The notes beneath the pieces are model-generated. The model was not told where the DNA came from and did no database searches. It was given only the letters and a program-made list of their open reading frames with translations. Shown piece by piece: positions 1-8,677 of a stretch of DNA of 64,000 nucleotides. This DNA comes from Maricaulis sp. (GTDB lineage Bacteria > Pseudomonadota > Alphaproteobacteria > Caulobacterales > Maricaulaceae). A program made the translations under genes and the position numbers. Every line of letters starts with the position of its first letter. Within the stretch, counting starts at the first letter, position 1. Location: assembly GCA_017643585.1 (NCBI GenBank), contig JAEPND010000004.1, forward strand, positions 124,001 to 188,000, in the 5' to 3' direction.

Positions 1-2263
1 CGGCATCACTGCTGCCGACATTTGCCGCCACCAGAACGCTGTCACCCATCGTGTAAGCGAGCAGGTGACCGTCATCCGGCGTGAACCAGCGAACGTGCCC
101 TTCGCGATGCTCGGCAATCCGGAAAACCTGCCCCTCGTCCGACAGTCGGAAATGGATCAGACCGCGCCACCAGTCCAGCATGCCGGCGTAATCCGCTGGC
201 GCCTCGTCAGCCGTCGCGCCGATATTCTCCCAGACGAACTGGTTGGGCGTGCGGACATTGAACGTGTCCTCGCGGCCCTTGAGATGGATATTGCGATAAT
301 CCGTCTCGACATGTTGTTCGTGCAGGGGCGCGATGCCCTTGGAGCGCATGAATTCGGATCCGCCATGGATGACCACCGGCCCCAGCGAGGTAAACAGCAG
401 GCCTGCCGCGATGCGGTAGTGCGGCTCGTTCACGCCATTGCGACCATCCCAGTCACTGAGCGCAAACCGGTCCGCCAGCGTCCAGTTGTCATGGATGTCC
501 ATGTAGTTGAGGCCCTGATTGGGCGAGACCGGCTCGTCGTCAAAGGAATTGGCGATCGCGGTCATGACTCGTTCGCGCAGCTCTGCATTGCCGCCTGACC
601 AACCCAGATCGGTCGCCGGATTCTCCAGCACGAAGGGCGAACCAACAAAGGCGTCACGCGCATTGTCCTGGAAGAAGGTGATCGGCGCATCTTCCTTGTA
701 CCAGTCCCAGTCCGGCATTTCGCGGATCCAGGGGTCGTTCACATCAATCCACGGCTCGCCATAGATGATGACATCCTCGCCCAGCTCGCGGCGCAGGGCG
801 TAGAGCGTCTGTTCGTCGATCTGACCGGCCAGGTCGATGCGGAACCCGTCAATGCCGAACTCCTCGATGAGCTGGCGACACTGGTCAATCAGCCAGCGCT
901 GGACCATGGGACGGTCCTCGGTCTTCACCTCATTGCCAAACGTGCCGATATGCACGCCATCCTCGTTCAGCCGGTAATAATAGAACCGGTCGAGGCCGGA
1001 GAAGTTCAGCGGTGTATCGCGATCCTCCATGCTTTCACCGGTATGGTTGGGCACGATGTCGATGATCACAGCGATACCGCGGTCGTGGAAGGCCTGGACC
1101 AGGTCGCGGAACTGGTCACGCTGCGCACCCCAGTCCGTTCCCGTCTGGCGATAACGGCTCTCGATGGCGAAGGCATGCGTGGTGCGATAGCCCCACTGAT
1201 AGTCCTCGTGAGCAATACCCAGCTCCTGCAGGATCGGCACATCGCCATGCCCCGCTGCCCACTCCTCGGAGGGATAGTGGATGAATTCCTGCATCGGCAG
1301 CAGATGCACCGTGTTGATACCCAGATTGACCAGGTGATCAAAGCCGATCGGCTCGCCACGCGAATTGGTCAGGCCCGGGGTGGCAAAGGCCGGGATGGAG
1401 CTGCCCAGCTCGTCGGCCACGGGCAGGAGATCAGTGAAGTCCTGGACGTGCACCTCATAGGAGACAACGTCCTGCATGGGCGGGCGGCCATTGGCCAGCG
1501 GCGTTGCCGGGATGGTCGCCCGCCAGACGCGGCTCTTGCCGAACCCGTCGACATTCACCCGGGCATAGGGATCGGAAATGTGTACCGGCTCGGTCGCGTA
1601 GAACTGGTTGCCCGGATCGTTCGGCCCATGCACCGTGAAGTCATAGTAGACACCGTGCAGATCGCCCTCGAACTGCGCCTCGAAGACGCCGTTCGCGTCG
1701 CGCTGCATCCAGACGGCGGACGTAGCCTGCTCCGGCCCATCGTCCGGGCCCTCATAGAGATAGAGGCGGATCCGGTCAGCGCGCGGCGCAAAAATGCGGA
1801 AGTCGGTGGCCGAACCGTCGGCAGCGATATTCGCGCCCAGCGGCTTGTCGGAATAGAGCGTGCGGAACCAGCCATCAAAACGCGCCCGGGCGCGAAGCCC
1901 CATCTCCAGCTCTTCGACAAAATAGACCCGCGCCGGGTCCAGCGCTTCACTGGAGAAGATCAGGGCGCCGGACGCGTCCGTGGGGAGCACGGTTGAAATC
2001 GGCAAGACATTGCCCTCGCCATCGCTTAACCGGTAATCGGCCGGATCTGTCGAGCGGGCGGCATCCCCGCGGAACATGACACGGATGGAGCCATCGGCAT
2101 TGATCTCCGCCCGCATGCGTGCTGGGTCAGGCGCGACAGTTTCCGCGACCTCATTTTCGGTGTTTTGCGACACAGGCTCGACAGTCTGTGCCGTCGGCTC
2201 CTGTGAGCAGGACGCCAGCACTAATGCAAGAATTGCCGTCGATGCGAACAGGGTTGCGCGCAC
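1..2263 (-). CDS. Pullulanase-type GH13 lipoprotein (3' end off window)
   Basis: Likely a surface or periplasmic debranching alpha-glucanase acting on pullulan, starch or glycogen. The start is a GTG preceded by GGGAGGGG; 754 codons are visible and the C-terminus lies beyond the left edge. Residues 1-19 form a lipoprotein signal ending in the lipobox LASC. An N-terminal beta-rich part, with a CBM48-like stretch, precedes a GH13 barrel containing YQWGY, DIVPNHT (region I, about residue 400), DGFRIDLAG (region II with the nucleophile Asp, about 474), YGEPW (region III acid/base Glu, about 500) and DIHDNW (region IV, about 588). This order and the YxWGY motif are typical of type I pullulanases. 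It lies upstream of GH13 alpha-glucosidases, consistent with alpha-glucan breakdown. A TTTTTGCAA element sits 25 bp upstream of the start. The family call is firm; the exact linkage specificity is inferred. Confidence 0.86.
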   Translation of the reverse strand, partial: MRATLFASTAILALVLASCSQEPTAQTVEPVSQNTENEVAETVAPDPARMRAEINADGSIRVMFRGDAARSTDPADYRLSDGEGNVLPISTVLPTDASGALIFSSEALDPARVYFVEELEMGLRARARFDGWFRTLYSDKPLGANIAADGSATDFRIFAPRADRIRLYLYEGPDDGPEQATSAVWMQRDANGVFEAQFEGDLHGVYYDFTVHGPNDPGNQFYATEPVHISDPYARVNVDGFGKSRVWRATIPATPLANGRPPMQDVVSYEVHVQDFTDLLPVADELGSSIPAFATPGLTNSRGEPIGFDHLVNLGINTVHLLPMQEFIHYPSEEWAAGHGDVPILQELGIAHEDYQWGYRTTHAFAIESRYRQTGTDWGAQRDQFRDLVQAFHDRGIAVIIDIVPNHTGESMEDRDTPLNFSGLDRFYYYRLNEDGVHIGTFGNEVKTEDRPMVQRWLIDQCRQLIEEFGIDGFRIDLAGQIDEQTLYALRRELGEDVIIYGEPWIDVNDPWIREMPDWDWYKEDAPITFFQDNARDAFVGSPFVLENPATDLGWSGGNAELRERVMTAIANSFDDEPVSPNQGLNYMDIHDNWTLADRFALSDWDGRNGVNEPHYRIAAGLLFTSLGPVVIHGGSEFMRSKGIAPLHEQHVETDYRNIHLKGREDTFNVRTPNQFVWENIGATADEAPADYAGMLDWWRGLIHFRLSDEGQVFRIAEHREGHVRWFTPDDGHLLAYTMGDSVLVAANVGSSDA

Positions 2264-2287
2264 AAACCCCTCCCTTAGTTTTGCGTG

Positions 2288-2296
2288 TTTTTGCAA
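2288..2296. promoter_or_regulatory. TTTTTGCAA operator-like element upstream of the pullulanase gene
   Basis: The TTTTTGCAA motif recurs upstream of most genes of the alpha-glucan locus. It is probably a half-site for the LacI-family regulator encoded at 13459-14472; that pairing is inferred. Confidence 0.35.
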
Positions 2297-2340
2297 TCAT
2301 GCATCGCAAGCCGGGAAGCGGCAAATGAAATCTTTCGGGA

Positions 2341-3936
2341 TCAGGCCGGGAGACCCAGCCAGAAGCCGTGGCCTCGCAGTCGCAACCGACTCCCGTCGAT
2401 AACGCCCGGCAAGGCAATATCGCTCATTCCGTACCAGCGTCCCGGCAGTTCAACTTCGCTCTCCGCGTCGCCGAGATTGAACACGCACATCACGCGCTCC
2501 CCACCGGACACGCGCTCGAAACACAGAACATTTTCACCGGCATCAACAAAGCGGATTTCACCGGTTTGCAGGGCGGCGGACGCCTTTCGGTTTTTCAGCA
2601 GCGCCCGGGTGACTTCCAGCGTCGAGCCGTCAATACCCGCCTGGGCCTCGACAGACAGGTCGACATGACGCGCATCCACCGGCAGCCAGGGCTCTAGCCC
2701 GGCGAAGCCAGCCCAGGGCACCTCACGCGTCCACGGCATGGGCGTGCGCGCACCGTCGCGGCCCAGCGTGTGCGGCCAGTTCTTGATCGCCTCGGGATCG
2801 ACCAGGCGCTCATAGGGCACATCCGCCTGGCACAAACCCAGCTCCTCGCCCTGATAAAGACAGACCGAGCCATAGAGGCTGAGCAGCAGCGCATTGAGCA
2901 TTTGCGCATAGGCCGGCGACGCATCCACCCCGCCCCAGCGCGTCGGCGCCCGCACGGCATCATGATTGGAAAACACCTGGGTCGGCCAACCGTTCGGGTG
3001 CCGCGCCAGCTGATCCTCGATCGCCTCGCGGATCAGCGCCGGCGTCAGCGGCCCCTTGAACAGGAAAGAGAAATTATAGGCCGTCTGCAGGGAACGCTCG
3101 GGGTCGGCATAGGTCACGGCCTGGGCCAGCGGATCCTCGCCCCCGATCTCCCCTACAGCAAACCGTCCGGGATATTCGTCCAGCACGGCGCGCAACTCGC
3201 GCATGAACTCTGCCGTATCGGGCAGGCCGACCGTGTGCACCATGCTCTGCATGTCGCCGGGCTTTTTGGCATCGGGTTTTTCCCGCGCCGGATTATCGCG
3301 CATCTGCGGATCGTGCAGACAGTGCGAAATCGCATCCAGGCGCACACCATCAACACCGCGATCCAGCCAGAAGCGCAGCGTGTCACAGATCTCGGCGCGC
3401 ACCTCGGGATTCCACAGATTCAGATCCGGTTGCTGGGGCAGGAAGTTGTGCATGTAGTACTGGCCGCGACGCGCATCCCAGGTCCAGGCCGGACCAAAGA
3501 AGAAACTCTGCCAGTTATTGGGCGGCGAGCCATCCGGCTGCGCATCGGCCCAGACATACCAGTCCGCCTTGTCACTGTTCGCGTCCCGACGGCTTTCCTC
3601 GAACCAGGCATGCTGGTCGGAGGTATGCGAATAAATCTGGTCGATGAGCACCTTGATACCGAGGCGATGCGCCTTCTCGATCACGGCATCAAAATCCGCC
3701 AGCGTTCCGAACAGCGGGTCGACATCCCGATAATCAGAGACATCGTAACCGAAATCCGCCATCGGCGAGGTGAAGAAGGGCGAGATCCAGATCCCGTCCA
3801 CACCGAGATCGGCGATGTAGTCGAGCTTGTCGTGAATGCCCCTCAGGTCGCCAACGCCATTGCCGGTCGTGTCGAGATAAGAGCGCGGATAGATCTGGTA
3901 GATGACGGCGCCCCGCCACCAATTCGTGTCGGACAT
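2341..3936 (-). CDS. GH13 alpha-glucosidase / oligo-1,6-glucosidase
   Basis: A cytoplasmic or periplasmic exo-acting glucosidase that would release glucose from imported maltodextrins. The 531-residue protein starts at MSDTNWWRG, where GGGAGAG lies 5-6 nt upstream of the ATG; a longer upstream reading has no ribosome binding site. There is no signal peptide. The GH13 barrel carries QIYPRSYLD near the N-terminus, QIYSHTS (region I), GVDGVRLDA with nucleophile Asp201, FAVGEIGG with acid/base Glu263, and FSNHDAVR with transition-state stabiliser Asp326. These signatures match the alpha-glucosidase subfamily found in Caulobacter-type maltose loci. It is divergent from the MFS permease at 4101 and related to the second glucosidase at 11834. 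Specificity for alpha-1,4 versus alpha-1,6 bonds cannot be decided from sequence alone. Confidence 0.9.
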   Translation of the reverse strand: MSDTNWWRGAVIYQIYPRSYLDTTGNGVGDLRGIHDKLDYIADLGVDGIWISPFFTSPMADFGYDVSDYRDVDPLFGTLADFDAVIEKAHRLGIKVLIDQIYSHTSDQHAWFEESRRDANSDKADWYVWADAQPDGSPPNNWQSFFFGPAWTWDARRGQYYMHNFLPQQPDLNLWNPEVRAEICDTLRFWLDRGVDGVRLDAISHCLHDPQMRDNPAREKPDAKKPGDMQSMVHTVGLPDTAEFMRELRAVLDEYPGRFAVGEIGGEDPLAQAVTYADPERSLQTAYNFSFLFKGPLTPALIREAIEDQLARHPNGWPTQVFSNHDAVRAPTRWGGVDASPAYAQMLNALLLSLYGSVCLYQGEELGLCQADVPYERLVDPEAIKNWPHTLGRDGARTPMPWTREVPWAGFAGLEPWLPVDARHVDLSVEAQAGIDGSTLEVTRALLKNRKASAALQTGEIRFVDAGENVLCFERVSGGERVMCVFNLGDAESEVELPGRWYGMSDIALPGVIDGSRLRLRGHGFWLGLPA

Positions 3937-4052
3937 CAGGCTCTCCCTCGCCACCGATCGCGCTTGTTTGCGGATTCTTCCAATGCACGATCTGCCGATT
4001 TTTGTAAACAATACAGCGAAAAACCGTGACGCACAGGATTCATTCTGCCATT

Positions 4053-4065
4053 GTTTTTGCATAAA
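4053..4065. promoter_or_regulatory. GTTTTTGCATAAA operator-like element in divergent promoter
   Basis: It lies between the divergent alpha-glucosidase (start 3936) and MFS permease (start 4101). It resembles the TTTTTGCAA elements of the rest of the locus and could serve both promoters. Confidence 0.3.
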
Positions 4066-4100
4066 TGTGTCAAAAGACACAATGGGAGGGGAGAACCACC

Positions 4101-5543
4101 ATGCTTGAGATGCAAAAGCGGCTGAGCAAGTCCTTTTTCGCGCTCATGACGCTGCCAGCTACAGCGATGGGCTTCGCCCTGTCGATCCAGATCGCCGCGC
4201 TAAGCGCAATACTGCGATCCAAATATGATCTCAACATCGAGGAAATCGGCCTTGTCTGGGCGGCTGGCCCGATTGCAGGCATTCTCGGCCAACCGATCAT
4301 CGGCATGATCTCTGACAAGGTGTGGTTCTGGGGAGGCCGACGCCGCCCCTTCATCCTCATCGGCGGAGTTCTGACTGCCCTCTCACTGGTCGCCCTTCCC
4401 AATATCGGTCTCATTTCCAGCGCGTTGGGCTTGACCGAAATCGTTGGCGTTGCCCTCGCGGTCGCCTTGCTGATGGACCTGTCTATCAATGTCAGCTTCA
4501 ACCCAACCCGAGCCATCATCTCCGACCTTACACCAGAAGGGGAACTGCGGACCCGCGGCTATACCTGGATGCAGACCGTATCCGGCACCTTCGGCATGCT
4601 CGCCTATGCGATAGGCGCCACCCTGGGCAACGAAACTCTGATCTATCTGGGCGCCGGACTGGTTTTGCTGTTCACGCTGATCCCGGCCATCCTCATGGAG
4701 GAGCCACGCGAACTCGGCAGCCAGGAAGAGAACGATAAAAGCGGCGGCTTCGACTTGCGGCTTATCGCCATCGGAACCCTGCCCCTATGGGGCATCTTCG
4801 CCTACGACATCTATGCACTCGCCGCGCGCGCGCTTGATATCGAGCGCACAGATTATCTGGCGGAATGGCTCTGCGCTGCGGCCACTGCAGTCCTGATGGC
4901 ATGGGTTCTCTTCCTGAAGAAGCCCAGCGCCAAGGCCGGCAAGAACGATCTGACTGAATTCCAGAAAATCATGGCAGCCCACTCATTCTCCTGGTTGGGC
5001 GTCCAGACCATGTTCGTCTTCTACTATCCATACCTGGAACACGTTCTGCCGGATGGAGACAGTGCGCTATGGGGAAGCGTGACCAATTTTTCCTTTCTGA
5101 TCCTGAACGGGGTCGCAGCCGTTCTGCCCGCATTCGTGCTCAATCCGCTGTCGCGGAAAATGCCGAGAGTGCGCCTGCAGGCCGGCTGCCTTGCAGTCAT
5201 GTCTGTCGGTTACGGCATGGCATATTTTGCGGGGACCTCACCGCTCGCGCTCTACCTGATCATGGCTGTTCTCGGCGTTGGCTGGGCAGCAATCGTATCA
5301 TTGCCCTTCGCCATCATGTCTCAACGCATCAATGCCACCCGGATGGGCCTCTTCATGGGCATTTTCAACCTCTCGGTGGTCCTGCCGCAGCTATTGGCCT
5401 CCATGGGCGTCGGCCTCATGCTGCAGCGGGTCGAGGACAAATCCTTGCTCTTCGCGATCGCCGCCGCGTCACTCGCCCTGTCTGCCCTGCTCTGGTTGCG
5501 CGTAAAACCACTGCCAGCAAGCGACCAGAACAATGCCGACTAG
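4101..5543 (+). CDS. MFS sugar permease (SLC45/MalY-like)
   Basis: Inner-membrane major facilitator, probably a proton symporter for maltose or maltodextrin. The 480-residue protein has about twelve hydrophobic segments and the cytoplasmic loop motif GRRRPFI after the second or third helix, as in the sucrose/maltose transporter branch of the superfamily. The ATG at 4101 follows GGGAGGGGAG at about 8 nt; a second ATG three codons in is possible. It resembles the longer permease at 14760. Its last 11 bases overlap the start of the halogenase homologue at 5533, so the two genes are very likely translationally coupled. In Caulobacter crescentus an MFS protein (MalY) works with a TonB receptor (MalA) in maltodextrin uptake, and the present context is comparable. 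Confidence 0.85.
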   Translation: MLEMQKRLSKSFFALMTLPATAMGFALSIQIAALSAILRSKYDLNIEEIGLVWAAGPIAGILGQPIIGMISDKVWFWGGRRRPFILIGGVLTALSLVALPNIGLISSALGLTEIVGVALAVALLMDLSINVSFNPTRAIISDLTPEGELRTRGYTWMQTVSGTFGMLAYAIGATLGNETLIYLGAGLVLLFTLIPAILMEEPRELGSQEENDKSGGFDLRLIAIGTLPLWGIFAYDIYALAARALDIERTDYLAEWLCAAATAVLMAWVLFLKKPSAKAGKNDLTEFQKIMAAHSFSWLGVQTMFVFYYPYLEHVLPDGDSALWGSVTNFSFLILNGVAAVLPAFVLNPLSRKMPRVRLQAGCLAVMSVGYGMAYFAGTSPLALYLIMAVLGVGWAAIVSLPFAIMSQRINATRMGLFMGIFNLSVVLPQLLASMGVGLMLQRVEDKSLLFAIAAASLALSALLWLRVKPLPASDQNNAD

Positions 5544-7038
5544 CCCTGTTCAAAAACTTGTCATTGTCGGCGGCGGATCGGCTGGATGGATGACGGCGGC
5601 CGCGATCATCAATGCGACCCAGGGCAATTGCCAGGTCGAGCTGGTGGAGAGTGAAGCGATCGGCGTGGTCGGCGTGGGCGAGGCCACCATTCCGCCGATC
5701 AAGCTGTTCAACCAGAGCCTCGGGATCGACGAGAACCATTTCGTCAGGGAAACGAGCGGCTCCTTCAAGCTGGGCATCGAGTTCGTCGATTGGTCGCGCA
5801 AGGGGCACAGCTATTTCCACCCGTTTGGCACACACGGCGCCGATTTCGACCGGGTCAGCTTGCACCATTGGTGGCTGAAGGCGCGCGCCGATGGCGACGA
5901 GACCCCGTTCGACGAATACTCCATGGCCTGGCAGATCGCTCGCGCCGGCGGTTTTTCACCACCCTCGCCGGACAAGCGCCTGGTCCAGTCGACCTTTGAC
6001 TACGCCTATCATTTCGACACCATCGCCTATGGCCAGTTCCTGCGCCGCTATGCCGAGGCCCGGGGCGTCAAGCGAACCGAGGGCAAGGTGGTCGAGGTCG
6101 AACAGGACGCCGAGAGCGGCGATGTCCAGGCCATCAAGCTGGAAGATGGCCGTCGGGTGGATGGCGAGTTCTTCATCGATTGCACCGGGTTTTTCGGCCT
6201 TCTGATCGAACAGGCGCTGAACACCGGCTACGAGGACTGGACCCACTGGCTGCCCTGCGACCGCGCCGTCGCCGTGCCATGCGGGTCAGCCGGAGACTTT
6301 ACCCCCTATACCCGCTCGACCGCGCGTGAGGCGGGCTGGCAATGGCGCATCCCGCTGCAACACCGCATGGGCAATGGGTATGTCTATTCCAGCCAGTTCA
6401 CTGACCCGGACACAGCCACGCAGACCTTGTTGGATAACCTAGATGGTGAGGCCCTGGCAGAACCGCGCCACTTGCGCTTTGTGACCGGTCGCCGCCGGAA
6501 ATTCTGGAACCGCAATGTCGTCGCCATCGGCCTGTCCGCTGGCTTCATGGAACCCCTGGAGTCCACCAGCCTGCATCTTATCCAGTCCGGCATTACGCGC
6601 TTCCTGGCGCTGTTCCCGACAAGCGGTGACACCACCCTGGCCGCGCGTGAATTCAATCGCCTGACCGTCGAGGAATATGAACGCATCCGCGATTTCATCA
6701 TCCTGCATTACACGGCGACGACGCGCGATGACGCCGAGCTGTGGCGCTACGTCTCGGCGATGGAGATCCCAGACACGCTGGCCTACAAGATCGAGCACTT
6801 CCGGCAATCGGGGCGCATCATTTCGGAGGGCCCGGAGCTTTTCCTTAATCCAAACTGGCTCGCCGTGATGCTGGGCCAGGACATCGTGCCGGAGGGCTGG
6901 GACCCCTTGCTGGACTTCCGCAGCTCGGTCGAAGCTAAACGCCATCTGTCAGGTCTGCTGCGGGTCATGAAAGACGCGCTTGGGCCGGTCCCCACGCACC
7001 AGGCCTATATTGACCGCTTCTGCAAGGCTGAAGCCTAG
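5533..7038 (+). CDS. Flavin-dependent tryptophan halogenase homologue 1
   Basis: A 501-residue member of the tryptophan halogenase family (PF04820), which uses FADH2, oxygen and halide to form an electrophilic halogen at a catalytic lysine. Visible motifs: dinucleotide-binding GGGSAGW (13-19), GVGEATIP, SGSFKLGIEF with Lys79 at the position of the catalytic lysine of PrnA, WQWRIP (269-274, the WxWxIP signature that suppresses monooxygenase activity), and FMEPLEST with Glu340/Glu343. By these motifs it could be active. Its substrate is unknown; TBDR-linked members such as BrvH have an open active site and prefer bromide. The gene begins inside the end of the sugar permease gene (11-bp overlap) and converges with a paralogue (4-bp overlap at its stop). 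Confidence 0.9.
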   Translation: MPTSPVQKLVIVGGGSAGWMTAAAIINATQGNCQVELVESEAIGVVGVGEATIPPIKLFNQSLGIDENHFVRETSGSFKLGIEFVDWSRKGHSYFHPFGTHGADFDRVSLHHWWLKARADGDETPFDEYSMAWQIARAGGFSPPSPDKRLVQSTFDYAYHFDTIAYGQFLRRYAEARGVKRTEGKVVEVEQDAESGDVQAIKLEDGRRVDGEFFIDCTGFFGLLIEQALNTGYEDWTHWLPCDRAVAVPCGSAGDFTPYTRSTAREAGWQWRIPLQHRMGNGYVYSSQFTDPDTATQTLLDNLDGEALAEPRHLRFVTGRRRKFWNRNVVAIGLSAGFMEPLESTSLHLIQSGITRFLALFPTSGDTTLAAREFNRLTVEEYERIRDFIILHYTATTRDDAELWRYVSAMEIPDTLAYKIEHFRQSGRIISEGPELFLNPNWLAVMLGQDIVPEGWDPLLDFRSSVEAKRHLSGLLRVMKDALGPVPTHQAYIDRFCKAEA

Positions 7039-8546
7039 AACGTCGCCCTGGCGGCACAGTGCCGGCGAATATAGTCCTCGTGACTGGGCAAAGTGGCTGC
7101 GGCCTGGCCGATGATGGATCTCACATTGGCCAGGAATTCCTCGAGCTGCGCCGGCTGGAGCGTGTCCGCCAATGGATGATAACCCTCCGGCAACACCCCC
7201 TGGCCAACCAGGACCTGCAACCAGTTGACATCGTCGAACAAGTCCTCCTCGCGGGTATAGAGGCGCCCACTGGCCTTGAAGAACTCCATCTTGGCTTTCA
7301 GCGTATCGGGCACATCCATTGCCCGGCAGGCGCGCCAGAACTCTGAATCCTCGCGCTCATTGGCGTGATAGTGCAGGATGATGAAATCGCGGACCCGCTC
7401 GAACTCAAGCGTCATCTGTCGATTGTACTCATCGCGATCCGCGTCATGGATGTGCTTGCGCGGGAAGATGTCGACCAGCCGGCTCACAGCAGACTGGATC
7501 AGATGGATCGAGGTCGATTCCAGCGGCTCCAGGAACCCGCTCGACAGCCCGATGGCAACGACATTGCGGTTCCAGAACACCTCGCGACGCCCGGTCGTGA
7601 ATTTCAGCATTCGCGGCTCAGCGAGCGCCTCCCCCTCGATATTGGCCAGCAGGGTATCCATCGCCGTCTGGTCATCGATGAACGCACTGGAATAGACATG
7701 CCCATTGCCGGTGCGGTGCTGCAGGGGAATGCGCCACTGCCAACCTGCATCATGGGCGATGGACTGGGTATAGGGCCGCAGCGGGGCGCCAGCATTGGAG
7801 CTGGGAACCGGCATGGCCCGGTCGCAGGGCAGCCAGTGGGTCCAGTCCTGATAATCCGTGCCGACGGCATCGCCGATCAGCAGGGCACGAAATCCGGAAC
7901 AATCGATGAAAAGATCGCCTGCAATGGACGGCCCGCCCTCCAGCGTCAGCGCGGTCACATCGCCGCTGTCACCATCGAGATCATAGCCGGTCACCTCTCC
8001 CTCGATCCGCTCGACGCCGCGCGCCTCGGCATAGCGACGCAGGAAGAGCGCATAGCGCGACGCATCGAAATGGTAGGCATAGACGATCCCCGGCAGGGGT
8101 GATGAGCCGACACGCTGCATCTGGCCGAACTTGTTTTGCTTGGCCACGACCGCATTCAGGCAGTGATCCCAGAGCGCCGCAGTACCGCCGCCGGCCTTGT
8201 GACGGAACCAGTGATGCTGGAAGGGCACCTGCGCCAGCGGATAACCGATCTGGCCGAAACTGTGCAGATAGGCCTCGCCGCGCTTGCGCCAGTTTATGAA
8301 CTCGATACCCAGCTTGAAGGATCCACCGGTTTCGGCGAGGAATTCATTCTCGTCGATGCCCAGCGCCTCGTTGAGGATCTTGATCTGGGGAATGGTCGCC
8401 TCGCCGACGCCCACAGTGCCGATGCGGTCGGATTCCACGAGACGGATCCGCGCGAGATTGCCGTAATATATCGACAGGGCGGCAGCGGCCATCCAGCCCG
8501 CAGTTCCACCTCCAAGAATTACGACATCGAGCCGCTCGTCCGCCAT
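7035..8546 (-). CDS. Flavin-dependent tryptophan halogenase homologue 2
   Basis: A 503-residue paralogue of the preceding gene on the opposite strand. It keeps GGGTAGW (12-18), GVGEATIP, GGSFKLGIEF (Lys78 in the catalytic position), WQWRIPLQHR and FLEPLESTS. The ATG at 8546 has GGAGG about 8 nt upstream. It lies just downstream of the TBDR at 8678-11518 on the same strand, but a strong terminator hairpin separates them, so it may have its own promoter or depend on readthrough. Receptor-halogenase adjacency is typical for this family in Caulobacterales and Xanthomonas. The natural substrate is unknown. Confidence 0.9.
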   Translation of the reverse strand: MADERLDVVILGGGTAGWMAAAALSIYYGNLARIRLVESDRIGTVGVGEATIPQIKILNEALGIDENEFLAETGGSFKLGIEFINWRKRGEAYLHSFGQIGYPLAQVPFQHHWFRHKAGGGTAALWDHCLNAVVAKQNKFGQMQRVGSSPLPGIVYAYHFDASRYALFLRRYAEARGVERIEGEVTGYDLDGDSGDVTALTLEGGPSIAGDLFIDCSGFRALLIGDAVGTDYQDWTHWLPCDRAMPVPSSNAGAPLRPYTQSIAHDAGWQWRIPLQHRTGNGHVYSSAFIDDQTAMDTLLANIEGEALAEPRMLKFTTGRREVFWNRNVVAIGLSSGFLEPLESTSIHLIQSAVSRLVDIFPRKHIHDADRDEYNRQMTLEFERVRDFIILHYHANEREDSEFWRACRAMDVPDTLKAKMEFFKASGRLYTREEDLFDDVNWLQVLVGQGVLPEGYHPLADTLQPAQLEEFLANVRSIIGQAAATLPSHEDYIRRHCAARATF

Positions 8547-8610
8547 CCCGACAACCTCCTAAACACATAATGATTATTGGCGCTTAACCGGATACCGACA
8601 AGCCCTTCAA

Positions 8611-8646
8611 GAAAAGAAAACCCCCGCTGGCCGGAGCCAGCGGGGG
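8611..8646 (-). terminator. Rho-independent terminator after the TBDR gene
   Basis: CCCCCGCTGGC (8621-8631) pairs perfectly with GCCAGCGGGGG (8636-8646) around a CGGA loop. On the minus strand the hairpin is followed by TTTTCTTTTC. It lies 32 nt past the TBDR stop codon. Confidence 0.85.
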
Positions 8647-8677
8647 TAGTCATGCCTACTCAGGAGAGACAGGTTCC

